Below are positions 17,793 to 26,359 of a stretch of DNA of 64,000 nucleotides, in pieces. The notes under the pieces are model-generated. The model saw only the letters and a list, made by a program, of their open reading frames with translations, had not been told where the DNA came from and made no database searches. A program made the translations under genes and the position numbers. Each line of letters starts with the position of its first letter. The stretch's first letter is position 1. Origin of the DNA: Sphingomonas leidyi (GTDB taxonomy: Bacteria; Pseudomonadota; Alphaproteobacteria; Sphingomonadales; Sphingomonadaceae); the NCBI RefSeq assembly GCF_011761945.1, contig NZ_JAASQV010000004.1:124001-188000 (forward strand), given 5' to 3'.

Positions 17793-18716
17793 TTGTCGAC
17801 AGACGAACCTGGCGGCGCGCCAGCGCTGGAGTTGCGCGCGCTCGGCAAGACCTATGGCCGCGGCGCCGGCGCCAAGCGGGCGGTCGATGACGTTTCGCTC
17901 ACCGTCCGCGGCGGCGAGGTCTATGGCTTTCTCGGCCCCAATGGCGCGGGCAAGAGCACGACGATCCGCATGGCGTTGGGCCTGATCCGGCCGAGCGACG
18001 GCGATGCCCTGCTGTTCGGCCGGCCGGTTTCGGACCGGCAGGCGCTGCGTCGGGTGGGATCGCTGGTCGATGGCGGCACTTTCTATCCCTTCCTTTCCGG
18101 GCGCGACAATCTGCGCGTGCTCGCCCGTACCCAGGGTCATGACGGCGCACGCATCGAGGCGGTGCTCGAACGGGTGGACCTGGCGCGGGACGCGAAGCGC
18201 AAGGTGAAGGGCTATTCGACCGGCATGAAGCAGCGCCTGGGCGTCGCCGCCGCGCTTCTCGACGATCCCGATCTTGTGATCCTCGACGAGCCGGCAAACG
18301 GTCTCGACGCCGCGGGCATCCAGGATATGCGCACGCTGCTGCGCGGCCTGGCTGCGGACGGCAAGGCAGTGTTCCTGTCGAGCCACCTGCTCCACGAAGT
18401 CGAGCAGATCTGCGACCGGGTGGCGATCGTCCACAAGGGGCAGTTGCTTCGCGAGGCGACGGTTCGCGAGATGCTCGACCAGGGCGAGGCGCTGCGCATC
18501 GAGGCGGAACCGCTCGACGCCGCGGCCGCCGCACTCGAGGGGCGCTGGCCGGTCGAGCGCATCGCCGGCGCGCTCAAGGTGCGCGCGCGCCGGGCCGAAG
18601 CGCCGGCGATCGTGCGCACGCTGGTCGAGGCCAGCGCCGACATTTTCCATATGGGCCCCGACGATCAGAGCCTCGAGGAAATCTTCCTGACCATGACGAG
18701 GGACTCCGATGCTTGA
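17793..18716 (+). CDS. ABC-2 type transporter ATP-binding protein
   Basis: 307 residues. Walker A GPNGAGKST (about 48-56), signature YSTGMKQRL (about 141-149), Walker B DLVILDEPANGLD (about 160-172) and switch His (SSHLLHEV). The C-terminal extension is typical of CcmA/DrrA/NatA-like exporters. The start is TTG at 17793 after GGGGGAA. The last 8 bases overlap the permease gene, so the two form one exporter. The substrate (drug, lipid or peptide) is unknown. Confidence 0.9.
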   Translation: MSTDEPGGAPALELRALGKTYGRGAGAKRAVDDVSLTVRGGEVYGFLGPNGAGKSTTIRMALGLIRPSDGDALLFGRPVSDRQALRRVGSLVDGGTFYPFLSGRDNLRVLARTQGHDGARIEAVLERVDLARDAKRKVKGYSTGMKQRLGVAAALLDDPDLVILDEPANGLDAAGIQDMRTLLRGLAADGKAVFLSSHLLHEVEQICDRVAIVHKGQLLREATVREMLDQGEALRIEAEPLDAAAAALEGRWPVERIAGALKVRARRAEAPAIVRTLVEASADIFHMGPDDQSLEEIFLTMTRDSDA

Positions 18717-19557
18717 TGCCGTCCGTGCAGAGGCGCTGAAGCTTCGCCGTCACCGGGCGACCTGGATGATGGTCTGGATCTATCCGATCGCCATCACCCT
18801 GATCGTTGCCGGGATGCTCGTCTACGGCGCGTTCCGGGCGCATGGCGTGCCGGCGCCCGCCCAACCCGCCCTGGAATGGATCCGGGAGAGCACGACTCTG
18901 TGGAAGCTCCCGGCCTCGCCGCCCGGACGCTTTCTCATCGCCGGCTTCTGCGCAGTGGTGTTTGCCGGCGAATATGGCTGGAACACCTGGAAGCTGATCA
19001 TTCCGGCACGCGCGCGCTGGCAGCTGATCGCGGCCAAATGGGTCGTTGCGCTCGGCTTCCTGACGATCGCCCTGATCGCAGCGGACCTCATCACGCTGAT
19101 CGGCAGCTGGCTGGGATCCTTCCAGGGCGACGGCATCCCCGCCGGCGTCACGCTGGCCGCCGTCCTCGAAGCGCATTGGCAGGCGGGCGCGCATGCGCTG
19201 CTGCCCATCGTCTACACGATCGCCTTTGCCGGGCTGTTCGCGATACTCACCCAGTCGATCCTCGCGACGGTGATCCTGTCGATCGCGCTCGTCGTGATCG
19301 AGGGGCTCTGGCCGCTGATCGGCCTCTTCCTCCATCAATATGTGCCGGCGCTGACGGAGACGCTGGTCAGGGTGCTGCCCTTCTATCACCTGGCCAATCT
19401 GAAGACCTGGGCCAGCGGTGCCGGCCTGACGATGCCGCTCGGGCCGGATGCCGTCGTGTCGATGTCCTGGGGGATGTCGTTCGCCGTGCTGATGGGCTGG
19501 ATCCTCGCCGCAGCGGCCGCCACGCAGCTCCGCTTCCTGCGGCAGGATCTCAACTGA
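18709..19557 (+). CDS. ABC-2 type transporter permease
   Basis: 282 residues with about six membrane helices (MMVWIYPIAITLIVAGMLV near the start; AAKWVVALGFLTIALIAADL; SILATVILSIALVVIEGLWP; the last near the C-terminus). This is the membrane partner of the overlapping ATPase gene. A single full-length permease suggests a homodimeric channel. Confidence 0.88.
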   Translation: MLDAVRAEALKLRRHRATWMMVWIYPIAITLIVAGMLVYGAFRAHGVPAPAQPALEWIRESTTLWKLPASPPGRFLIAGFCAVVFAGEYGWNTWKLIIPARARWQLIAAKWVVALGFLTIALIAADLITLIGSWLGSFQGDGIPAGVTLAAVLEAHWQAGAHALLPIVYTIAFAGLFAILTQSILATVILSIALVVIEGLWPLIGLFLHQYVPALTETLVRVLPFYHLANLKTWASGAGLTMPLGPDAVVSMSWGMSFAVLMGWILAAAAATQLRFLRQDLN

Positions 19558-19607
19558 GGCGGCGCCGGCCCCGCTCGATCCCGGGGTTCGCGTCGCTACC
19601 CAACCGC

Positions 19608-20015
19608 TCAGGCCGGATCGCCGCCATCGGGGGCTGGCTCCGGCATCAGCCGGGAGGGCCAGCCGATGCGGATCAGCATGCCGTCCGGGCCGGCGATACC
19701 CACTTCGTACAGGCCCCATTCGCGATGCCGCAGCACGCCGCCCGGGCGGATGATCAGATCGTCGACCAGCGCGGCGACGGCATCCACTTCCGGGGTGCGG
19801 ATGAAGACGCCGAACGGGTTGTGCGCCTCCGGCACCTGCCACGGGCCCGGGCCCGCCTGGGTGAGGTGCACCTCGCACCCCCAGCCGCTCATGATCGCAT
19901 AGGCGGCATCGCCGCCGACGCGAGCGAAGCCCAGCCGTTCCCAGAACGGCATTGCGGCCCCGAGGTCGTTGTGGGGAACTATGGCGAACGCGCCCACCGT
20001 CGCGGGGATCGGCAT
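19608..20015 (-). CDS. VOC family (bleomycin-resistance-like) protein
   Basis: 135 residues in the VOC pattern: FAIVPHNDLGAAMPFWERLG at the start, a central WGCEVHLTQ and a late EVGIAGPDGMLIRIGWP. Such proteins bind or modify small molecules; the ligand is unknown. AAGGAG eight bases before the ATG at 20015 fixes the start. It is convergent with the ABC permease and divergent from the oxidoreductase gene. Confidence 0.85.
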   Translation of the reverse strand: MPIPATVGAFAIVPHNDLGAAMPFWERLGFARVGGDAAYAIMSGWGCEVHLTQAGPGPWQVPEAHNPFGVFIRTPEVDAVAALVDDLIIRPGGVLRHREWGLYEVGIAGPDGMLIRIGWPSRLMPEPAPDGGDPA

Positions 20016-20138
20016 CGTGCTTCTCCTTGCTTTCCGGACGATCCTTCGCATGGTCTGGCAGCCTGTGCACGAACGTCGCGGCGGACCGCTTGCGGCCCGT
20101 TCGCCGTATAAGCCGATGGCGCCAGGAAAGGGAGGCCG

Positions 20139-21728
20139 ATGACCGCCAGATACGACGCCCTGATCATCGGGGGCGGCCATAACGGCCTGGTCTGCGCCTT
20201 CTACCTCGCCCGCGCCGGCCTGAAGGTCCGTGTGCTCGAGCGCCGCCATGTCGTCGGCGGCGCGGCGGTGACCGAGGAATTCCATCCCGGCTTCCGCAAC
20301 TCGACGGCCAGCTATACGGTCAGCCTGCTCCGCCCCAAGGTGATCGCCGACATGAAGCTCCCGGCACGCGGCTGGCGCGTGGTCGAGCGGCAGATCTCCA
20401 ACTTCCTGCCGCATGAGGGCGGCTATCTGAAGCTGGGCGGCGGGCATGAACGCACTCGCGCCGAGTTCGCGCGCTTCTCGGCCAGGGATGCCGAGGCGTT
20501 TCCGCGCTACGAGGAGGCGCTGGAGCGCGTCGCCGCGGTGCTGCGCGACATGGCCCTCAAGACGCCGCCCAATGTCGGCGGCGGCGTCCGCGCGCTGCTC
20601 GCCGCCGCGGCGCAGGGGCGCAAGCTGGCGCGCATGCCGATCGAGGCGCAGCGCGACACGATGGACCTGTTCGTCAAGTCGGCGCGCGACTTCCTCGATG
20701 GCTGGTTCGAGAACGACTATGTCAAGGCGGCCTTCGGCTTCGACGCGGTGGTGGGCAACTATGCCAGCCCCGATACGCCGGGCAGCGCCTATGTGCTGCT
20801 CCACCATGTCTTCGGCGAAGTGAACGGCAGGAAGGGTGCCTGGGGCCATTCGATCGGCGGCATGGGCGCGATCACCCGCTTGATGGCGGAAGCCTGTACC
20901 GAGGCCGGCGTCGAGATCAGCCTGGAGGCTCCCGTCGCGAAGCTGCTGGTCGACGGGAACCGGGTCGCCGGCGTGCGGCTGGAGAGCGGCGAGGAGATCG
21001 CCGCCGGGACCGTCGCGGCCAATGTCGGCCCGGCTCTGCTCTATCGACGACTCGTCGACCGCGCCGACATGCCCGCCGACTTCGCCCGGCGGATGGACCA
21101 TTACAAGGCCGGCTCGGGCACCTTCCGGATGAACGTCGCACTCTCCGAGCTGCCGGACTTCACCGTCCTGCCCGGCGCCGGCGAGCATCATACCGCCGGC
21201 ATCATGATCTGCCCGACGCTCGACTATATGGACCGCGCCTATGTCAGCGCCAGGGCCAGGGGCATGTCCGACGCGCCGATCGTCGAGATGACCATCCCCT
21301 CCACGGTGGACGACAGCCTCGCCCCGCCGGGCCGGCACGTCGCCGCGCTGTTCTGCCAGCAATTCGCGCCCGACCTGGACTGGGACCAGGCGCGCGAAGC
21401 CGCCGCCGACCGCATCATCGATACCGTCACGAAGCACGCGCCCAACTTCAAGGCATCGGTGATCGCGCGCCAGATACACTCGCCGCTCGATCTGGAGCGC
21501 AAGTTCGGCCTGGTCGGCGGCGACATCATGCACGGCCACATGTCGCTCGACCAGCTCTGGGCCGCCCGCCCGGTGCTGGGCCATGGCGACTATCGCGGGC
21601 CGATCCGGGGGCTCTACATGTGCGGCGCCGGCACCCATCCCGGCGGCGGCGTCACCGGCGCGCCGGGGCACAATGCCGCGCACGAGATCCTAAGGGATCG
21701 CAGCCTCCTCGGCCGCCTGCTCGGCTGA
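20139..21728 (+). CDS. CrtI/PYROXD2-like FAD-dependent oxidoreductase
   Basis: 529 residues. The N-terminal dinucleotide-binding motif IIGGGHNGLVCAFYLARAG and the C-terminal GLYMCGAGTHPGGGVTGAPG are typical of the phytoene-desaturase-like flavoproteins, closest in style to the PYROXD2 branch rather than true carotenoid desaturases. No crt genes are nearby, so the substrate is unknown. GGGAGG precedes the ATG. Its 3' end overlaps the convergent permease gene by 39 bp, an unusually long tail overlap. Confidence 0.87.
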   Translation: MTARYDALIIGGGHNGLVCAFYLARAGLKVRVLERRHVVGGAAVTEEFHPGFRNSTASYTVSLLRPKVIADMKLPARGWRVVERQISNFLPHEGGYLKLGGGHERTRAEFARFSARDAEAFPRYEEALERVAAVLRDMALKTPPNVGGGVRALLAAAAQGRKLARMPIEAQRDTMDLFVKSARDFLDGWFENDYVKAAFGFDAVVGNYASPDTPGSAYVLLHHVFGEVNGRKGAWGHSIGGMGAITRLMAEACTEAGVEISLEAPVAKLLVDGNRVAGVRLESGEEIAAGTVAANVGPALLYRRLVDRADMPADFARRMDHYKAGSGTFRMNVALSELPDFTVLPGAGEHHTAGIMICPTLDYMDRAYVSARARGMSDAPIVEMTIPSTVDDSLAPPGRHVAALFCQQFAPDLDWDQAREAAADRIIDTVTKHAPNFKASVIARQIHSPLDLERKFGLVGGDIMHGHMSLDQLWAARPVLGHGDYRGPIRGLYMCGAGTHPGGGVTGAPGHNAAHEILRDRSLLGRLLG

Positions 21729-22982
21729 ACCGCGCATCAGGTAGAGCGGGATCGCCGTCGCCATCAGCAACAGGCTGAGCCCGATCGCTTCATAGCCGGC
21801 GCCCCAGATCGCCCAGAGCGCGAAGACCAGCCCGATCGCAGCGGCGGGCCGCACGACGCCCAGCACCAGCGCGGACAGGCAGGTGCCGGCATAGAACCAC
21901 AGCGTCGCCGCCGTCGTCACGCGCAGCATGAAGTCGTAGATGGCGGCGGTATCGCGCGAGACGTTGCTGAGCACCAGCACGCTGGCGAGCGCGCTCGACG
22001 CGAGCAGCGCCGCCACCGGCACGTCGCGCCCGCTGGTTCGCCCGATACGGGCGGGGATCACGCCGGCACGCGCCATGCCCAGCGGCACCTCGCCCTGCAG
22101 CAGCACCCAGCCGTTGAGCGCGCCGATCGCGGCGATCGCAGCAAAGCCCGCCACCGCCAGCCCGGCCCAATGGCCCCAGAAGGCCTCGACGAACAGCGCC
22201 ACCGGCGCATTGGCGCCCGCCACCGATCCTTGCGGCATCGCGAAGATGATCCCCGAACAGGCGATCAGGTACAGCAGCCCGGTCAGCCCCACCCCGGTCA
22301 GCGTGGCACGGGGAATGGTTCGGGCCGGATCGCGCACCCGCTCGGCCGCGACGCCCGCACATTCGAACCCGACCATCGCGAAAAAGGCCAGCGTCACCGC
22401 CGATGCCAGCTGGCTCGCATCGAACGGCGTGTGCGGATGCGCGCTCGCGGCAAGGTCGCCCTTCGCGCCGAGCTGGGCGAGCAGCAGCACGATGGCGACG
22501 AGGGGCACCAGCTTGACGAGCGTGGTGACCACCTGGAACTCGCCCGCCGCCCGTGCGCCGCGCAGGTTGAGCAGCGTGATCCCCCAGAGCAGCCCCACCG
22601 CCGCCAGCACCAGGCTGAGCGAAGACTGGGCCAGGGGCGGCCAGAACACCGCCAGATAGCGTATCGCGGTGAGCGCGATGAACGCGTTCGCCGCCCATAC
22701 GCCGACCCACATCGTCCAGGCGATCAGCACGCCGGGGAGCGGCCCCAGCGCGCGCACACAGATCGCCAGCGTGCCCGTCGCCTCGGGCATCGCGCGCGAA
22801 AGGCCGGCGATCACCCAGGCGATCACCATTGCCCCCGCGATCGCCGCGATCCACGCCGCCACGCTGGTGAAGCCATAGGGCGCGAGCTGCGCGGGCAAGG
22901 CGAAGAAGCCCGAGCCGATCATGTTGCCGATCACCAGCGCGGTCGCCGTCCAGAAGCCGAACGGCCGCTTCGATTCCGTCAT
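21690..22982 (-). CDS. APC family amino acid/polyamine permease
   Basis: 430 residues with about 12 membrane helices. The first helix carries the substrate-binding signature ATALVIGNMIGSGFFALP, and the mid region has FFAMVGFECAGVAAERVRDP, both diagnostic of APC transporters such as AdiC/PotE. It is a cytoplasmic-membrane amino acid or amine transporter. It lies 19 bp downstream of the CinA-like gene, so the two may be cotranscribed. Confidence 0.88.
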   Translation of the reverse strand: MTESKRPFGFWTATALVIGNMIGSGFFALPAQLAPYGFTSVAAWIAAIAGAMVIAWVIAGLSRAMPEATGTLAICVRALGPLPGVLIAWTMWVGVWAANAFIALTAIRYLAVFWPPLAQSSLSLVLAAVGLLWGITLLNLRGARAAGEFQVVTTLVKLVPLVAIVLLLAQLGAKGDLAASAHPHTPFDASQLASAVTLAFFAMVGFECAGVAAERVRDPARTIPRATLTGVGLTGLLYLIACSGIIFAMPQGSVAGANAPVALFVEAFWGHWAGLAVAGFAAIAAIGALNGWVLLQGEVPLGMARAGVIPARIGRTSGRDVPVAALLASSALASVLVLSNVSRDTAAIYDFMLRVTTAATLWFYAGTCLSALVLGVVRPAAAIGLVFALWAIWGAGYEAIGLSLLLMATAIPLYLMRGSAEQAAEEAAIP

Positions 22983-23001
22983 GCCCCATTCCCCCGGAAA
23001 G

Positions 23002-23757
23002 TCAGATCCCGCCTTCGACCGCCTCCAGCCCCCGCTCGGCCAGCCCGTGGAGCAACGCGTCTCCGCATGCGTCGAGCGGCGCCTGCTCGGTCGCCCGCAC
23101 CACGAAGTTGGCGCCGGTGCGGCCGTCGCGGAAGAAGGGATAGCTGCCGATCGCCACGCCTTCATGGGCGCGCTCGGTCTCGCCCAGGAACTCGGCGATC
23201 TCGCTCTCCGCCACCCAGGCGCCGATCGTGCGCGAGAGCAGCGGGCGCCCGCCCTCCAGCGTGCCGGTCAGCGCGTCGAGCATGCCCGCCGTGATGTGCG
23301 GCACCCCCGCCAGGATGAAGAGATTGCCGACGCGGATACCCGGCGCGCCGGACATGCGGTTGGGGATCAGCTCGGCGCCCTCCGGCACCCGCGCCATGCG
23401 CAGCCGCGCATCGGTGAGCCCGCCGCGCGTCTCGTAATAGCGCTCCAGCACCGCGCGCGCCTGGGGGTGGATCACCACGCCCACGCCCAGCGCCGCGGCG
23501 ATCGCGTCGACGGTGATGTCGTCATGCGTCGGGCCGATGCCGCCGGTGGTGAAGCAATAATCGTAGCGGTCGCGCAGCGCGTTGACCGCCTCGACGATCC
23601 GCGCCTCGACATCCGGCACCACGCGCACTTCGGCCAGGCGGATGCCCTGCACGTTCAGCCAGGTCGCGATCTGGGCGATGTTCTTGTCCTGCGTGCGGCC
23701 CGAGAGAATCTCGTCGCCGATCACCGCCAGCCCAGCCGTCCAGATGCGTTCGCCCAT
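23002..23757 (-). CDS. CinA N-terminal (molybdopterin-binding-like) domain protein
   Basis: 251 residues, covering only the MoCF-type domain of CinA: AVIGDEILSGRTQDKN, TTGGIGPTHDDITVDAI and IFILAGVPHI-like segments. The C-terminal nicotinamide-nucleotide amidase domain of full-length CinA (about 160 residues) is absent. Related stand-alone domains include ADP-ribose and FAD pyrophosphatases, so nucleotide hydrolysis is plausible. The start at 23757 leaves 46 bp to the divergent MBL-fold gene. Confidence 0.85.
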   Translation of the reverse strand: MGERIWTAGLAVIGDEILSGRTQDKNIAQIATWLNVQGIRLAEVRVVPDVEARIVEAVNALRDRYDYCFTTGGIGPTHDDITVDAIAAALGVGVVIHPQARAVLERYYETRGGLTDARLRMARVPEGAELIPNRMSGAPGIRVGNLFILAGVPHITAGMLDALTGTLEGGRPLLSRTIGAWVAESEIAEFLGETERAHEGVAIGSYPFFRDGRTGANFVVRATEQAPLDACGDALLHGLAERGLEAVEGGI

Positions 23758-23803
23758 ATCCCCGGCATAGACGCATGCGGCGTCCGCGCCTAGCGTCCCG
23801 GTC

Positions 23804-24751
23804 ATGCTGCTCGCCATCGCCGCCCTCGCGCTCTCCGCCGCCGCCTCCACCCCTGCCCCCTGTCAGGCCGAACTGGTCGTGCTCGGCACCTCGCAGGATG
23901 CCGGCACCCCGCAGATCGGCCATCCGGAGGACCCCGCCTGGCGCGATCCCGCGCTGCGGGCCTGGGCCGCCTCGCTCGCCCTGGTCGATCATGCCAGCGG
24001 TGCGCGCTACCTGTTCGACGCCACGCCCGACCTGCGCGAGCAGCTGGAATGGCTCGACGTGCACGATCCGAAGCGCACGCCGGGCCTCGGCATCGACGGC
24101 ATCTTCCTCACCCATGCGCATATCGGCCATTATGCCGGCCTGATGTTCCTCGGCCGGGAATCGGCGAACGCCCGGGGCGTTCCTGTCCATGCGATGCCGC
24201 GCATGGCCGAGTTCCTGAAGAACAACGGCCCGTGGAGCCAGCTGGTCAGCCTGGACAATATCGCGCTCCGGCCGCTCGCCGCCGGCACCGCCACCCGGCT
24301 GCCCGACGGCATCACGGTCACGCCCTATCTCGTGCCCCACCGCGACGAATATTCCGAGACGGTCGGCTTCGTCATCGCCGGCGCCGGGCGCAGCGCGCTC
24401 TTTCTTCCCGACATCGACAGCTGGGAGAAATGGGACCAGCGGCTCGAGGACATGCTGGCCCGGGTGGACGTCGCCTATCTCGACGGCACCTTCTTCGACG
24501 ATAGCGAGCTTGGCGATCCCGCACGGATGAAGAGCGTTCCCCATCCCCGCATCGCCGACACGATCCGCCGCCTGCCGCCCGTGCTCGCCGCGAAGGTCCG
24601 TTTCATCCATCTGAACCACACCAACCCGGCCCGTTTCCCCGATGCGGCGAAGCGCCGGGCGGCGGAGCGCGGCGGCGCGGGCTTCGCCCGGCTCGGCGAG
24701 CGTTTCTGCCTCTCGAAAAACGGCGCCGACCAGCCTATATCGCCGCGATGA
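23804..24751 (+). CDS. Exported MBL-fold (PqqB-like) hydrolase
   Basis: 315 residues with a short signal peptide (MLLAIAALALSAAASTPAPC). The body resembles PqqB-type metallo-beta-lactamase folds: LGTSQDAGTPQIGH, a metal motif THAHIGHYAGL (His104-x-His106-x-Gly-His109) and later HRDEYSET, LPDIDSWEKW and HLNHTNP. The canonical HxHxDH Asp is Gly here, so metal content may differ from the classic enzymes. No pqq genes are near, so PQQ synthesis is unlikely. The stop overlaps the map start (ATGA). Confidence 0.8.
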   Translation: MLLAIAALALSAAASTPAPCQAELVVLGTSQDAGTPQIGHPEDPAWRDPALRAWAASLALVDHASGARYLFDATPDLREQLEWLDVHDPKRTPGLGIDGIFLTHAHIGHYAGLMFLGRESANARGVPVHAMPRMAEFLKNNGPWSQLVSLDNIALRPLAAGTATRLPDGITVTPYLVPHRDEYSETVGFVIAGAGRSALFLPDIDSWEKWDQRLEDMLARVDVAYLDGTFFDDSELGDPARMKSVPHPRIADTIRRLPPVLAAKVRFIHLNHTNPARFPDAAKRRAAERGGAGFARLGERFCLSKNGADQPISPR

Positions 24752-25572
24752 CCGAATATGTGACCGTTACTGCCGACATGCCCCAGGCCCGGGATGGCGC
24801 GATCAAGCTCCATGGCCCCGCAGGCTTCGAGGGCATGCGCCGCGCCGGCCGCCTCGGCGCCGAGATTCTCGACGCGCTCGTGCCCCATGTCGTACCCGGC
24901 GTCGCCACCGCCGAACTGGACGACATCGTCCGCGAGATGACCGTCGCCGCCGGCGGCGTGCCCGCCACGCTCGGCTATCGCGGCTACACGCACAGCTGCT
25001 GCATCTCGATCAACCATGTCGTCTGCCACGGCATCCCGAGCGACAAGACGCTCAAGGACGGCGACATCGTCAATATCGACGTGACGCCGATGCTCGACGG
25101 CTGGCACGGCGACACCAGCCGCATGTTCCTGGTCGGCGATGTCGGCATCAAGGCGCGCCGCCTGGTCGACGTGACCTATGAATGCCTGATGCTCGGCCTC
25201 GAACAGGCCAGGCCCGGCAACCATCTCGGCGACGTCGCCCATGCCATCCAGCGCCATGCCGAGAAGCATCGCTACGGCGTGGTCCGCGATTTCTGCGGGC
25301 ACGGCCTGGGCCAGATCTTCCACGACGCGCCCGAAGTCGTCCATGTCGGCCGCCCCGGCACCGGCCCGGAGCTGCGCCCCGGCATGTTCTTCACCGTCGA
25401 GCCGATGATCAACATCGGCCGGGCGGACGTGAAGCTGCTCGACGACGGCTGGACCGCGGTGACGCGCGACCGCTCGCTCTCGGCGCAGTTCGAGCATTCG
25501 ATCGGGATCACCGAGGACGGCTGCGAAATCTTCACCAGGAGCCCCAGGGGCCTCGACCACCCGCCCTATTGA
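24748..25572 (+). CDS. map: Methionine aminopeptidase type I
   Basis: 274 residues. The metal ligands are all visible: VNIDVTP and GDTSRMF (two Asp), CGHGLGQIFHDAPEV (His), FFTVEPMI and FEHSIGIT (two Glu). CHGIPSDKTLKDGD is the usual substrate-pocket segment. It removes initiator methionine from nascent proteins. The ATG overlaps the stop of the MBL-fold gene. Confidence 0.94.
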   Translation: MTEYVTVTADMPQARDGAIKLHGPAGFEGMRRAGRLGAEILDALVPHVVPGVATAELDDIVREMTVAAGGVPATLGYRGYTHSCCISINHVVCHGIPSDKTLKDGDIVNIDVTPMLDGWHGDTSRMFLVGDVGIKARRLVDVTYECLMLGLEQARPGNHLGDVAHAIQRHAEKHRYGVVRDFCGHGLGQIFHDAPEVVHVGRPGTGPELRPGMFFTVEPMINIGRADVKLLDDGWTAVTRDRSLSAQFEHSIGITEDGCEIFTRSPRGLDHPPY

Positions 25573-25868
25573 AGCGTTCCGCAACTTGCCTGGGGCGCTA
25601 CGCAACGGGTTGCGTCCGCCAGCGGCCGGAAGGCCGGGCGGACGCATGCGGCGGGTGGAGGGAGTGGGCCGCACCGCCGCCGGGGCTCATTCGCTCGCTT
25701 ATAGTCAAGCGCGAACCGATTCGAACAACTTGTGCAAGGAATCCCCATATCGACTGGGGAGTCAATGCAACTTCCTGGGGACATTATTCCCATTTTGGAC
25801 AATATTACTTCACGGCAATAGTAAACGCTATTACGTAAATTATGATATTTACTGAGGCAGGCCGCATC
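25573..25868. other. Intergenic region with an A+T-rich island
   Basis: After map the sequence is ordinary G+C-rich DNA to about 25,700, then becomes markedly A+T-rich to about 25,855. The island holds a hairpin TCCCCA-N7-TGGGGA (25742-25760), an AATAG-N6-CTATT repeat (25817-25832), and AGTAAA (25820) paired with TTTACT (25848). No gene is seen. The composition break may mark foreign DNA or a regulatory region. Confidence 0.4.
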
Positions 25869-26096
25869 TCAGTGCGCGGCGCGCGACCAGAACGACAGTT
25901 GCTCCTCGGCAGCCGCTGCATCCAGATCGCCGATCTCGCTGTGGATCCAGCAGGTCTTGCGCGCCTCGGGATCGAGGGCCAGCAACCCGTGCGCCATGAT
26001 GACAAGCGGCCCCGTGGCGACGATCACATCGCCGTCCGGCAGGTCGTTCCCACGCCGATGCAGTTCGGCGGGCAGGTCCATAGGCATAGGCTGCAT
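25869..26096 (-). CDS. Small hypothetical protein
   Basis: 75 residues beginning MQPMPMDLPAELHRRGNDLP, with a hydrophobic middle (VIVATGPLVIMAHGLLAL) and an ending rich in Glu and Trp. GGGGTG lies 8 bases before the ATG at 26096. No family is recognised. It sits alone between map and glnB, facing away from glnB. Codon use looks like that of neighbouring genes, unlike the A+T-rich DNA downstream of its stop. Confidence 0.45.
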   Translation of the reverse strand: MQPMPMDLPAELHRRGNDLPDGDVIVATGPLVIMAHGLLALDPEARKTCWIHSEIGDLDAAAAEEQLSFWSRAAH

Positions 26097-26173
26097 ACAT
26101 CGCACCCCGGTACGCTCGCCGCCCCCAACGCGATTACACCGAAATGGTTCCACAAGCCGGTCGCCGATAATTT

Positions 26174-26189
26174 GTTGCCGCGGGGCAAC
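26174..26189. repeat. Inverted repeat upstream of glnB
   Basis: Perfect arms GTTGCC / GGCAAC with a 4-base spacer, about 115 bases upstream of the glnB -24/-12 promoter. The location suits an upstream activator site, but it does not match the usual NtrC consensus (TGCACC-N5-GGTGCA). Confidence 0.35.
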
Positions 26190-26301
26190 GCTTTCGCCGC
26201 TGCCCCCAAATCCGGCACCGCATGCGGCGCTGCCCATTTGATAGGCACTTGTTAAAGCGGCGCGGCGCGTGCAACCGAGAGGGCGAGCCGAGTCCCGCCT
26301 C

Positions 26302-26317
26302 TGGCACGAAGTTTGCC
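26302..26317 (+). promoter_or_regulatory. Sigma-54 (-24/-12) promoter of glnB-glnA
   Basis: TGGCACGAAGTTTGCC matches the RpoN consensus TGGCACG-N4-TTGCW in all but the last base, with the invariant GG and GC correctly spaced. It lies 43 bases upstream of the glnB start. Nitrogen-regulated sigma-54 transcription of glnB-glnA is established in many alphaproteobacteria. Confidence 0.85.
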
Positions 26318-26359
26318 AGACGCGCGGATAGGCAAGCCTCATGTGCCTCGGGGGAAACC

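Noticed and set aside
17793..19557. Nod-factor or drug-specific exporter assignment for the ABC-2 pair
   Set aside because: The ATPase and permease are generic members of the family and no biosynthetic genes lie nearby, so a substrate was not assigned.
19608..21683. 691-codon minus-strand open frame
   Set aside because: Only its last part (from 20015) is a real VOC gene, with its own AAGGAG site; the upstream part is antisense to the FAD oxidoreductase.
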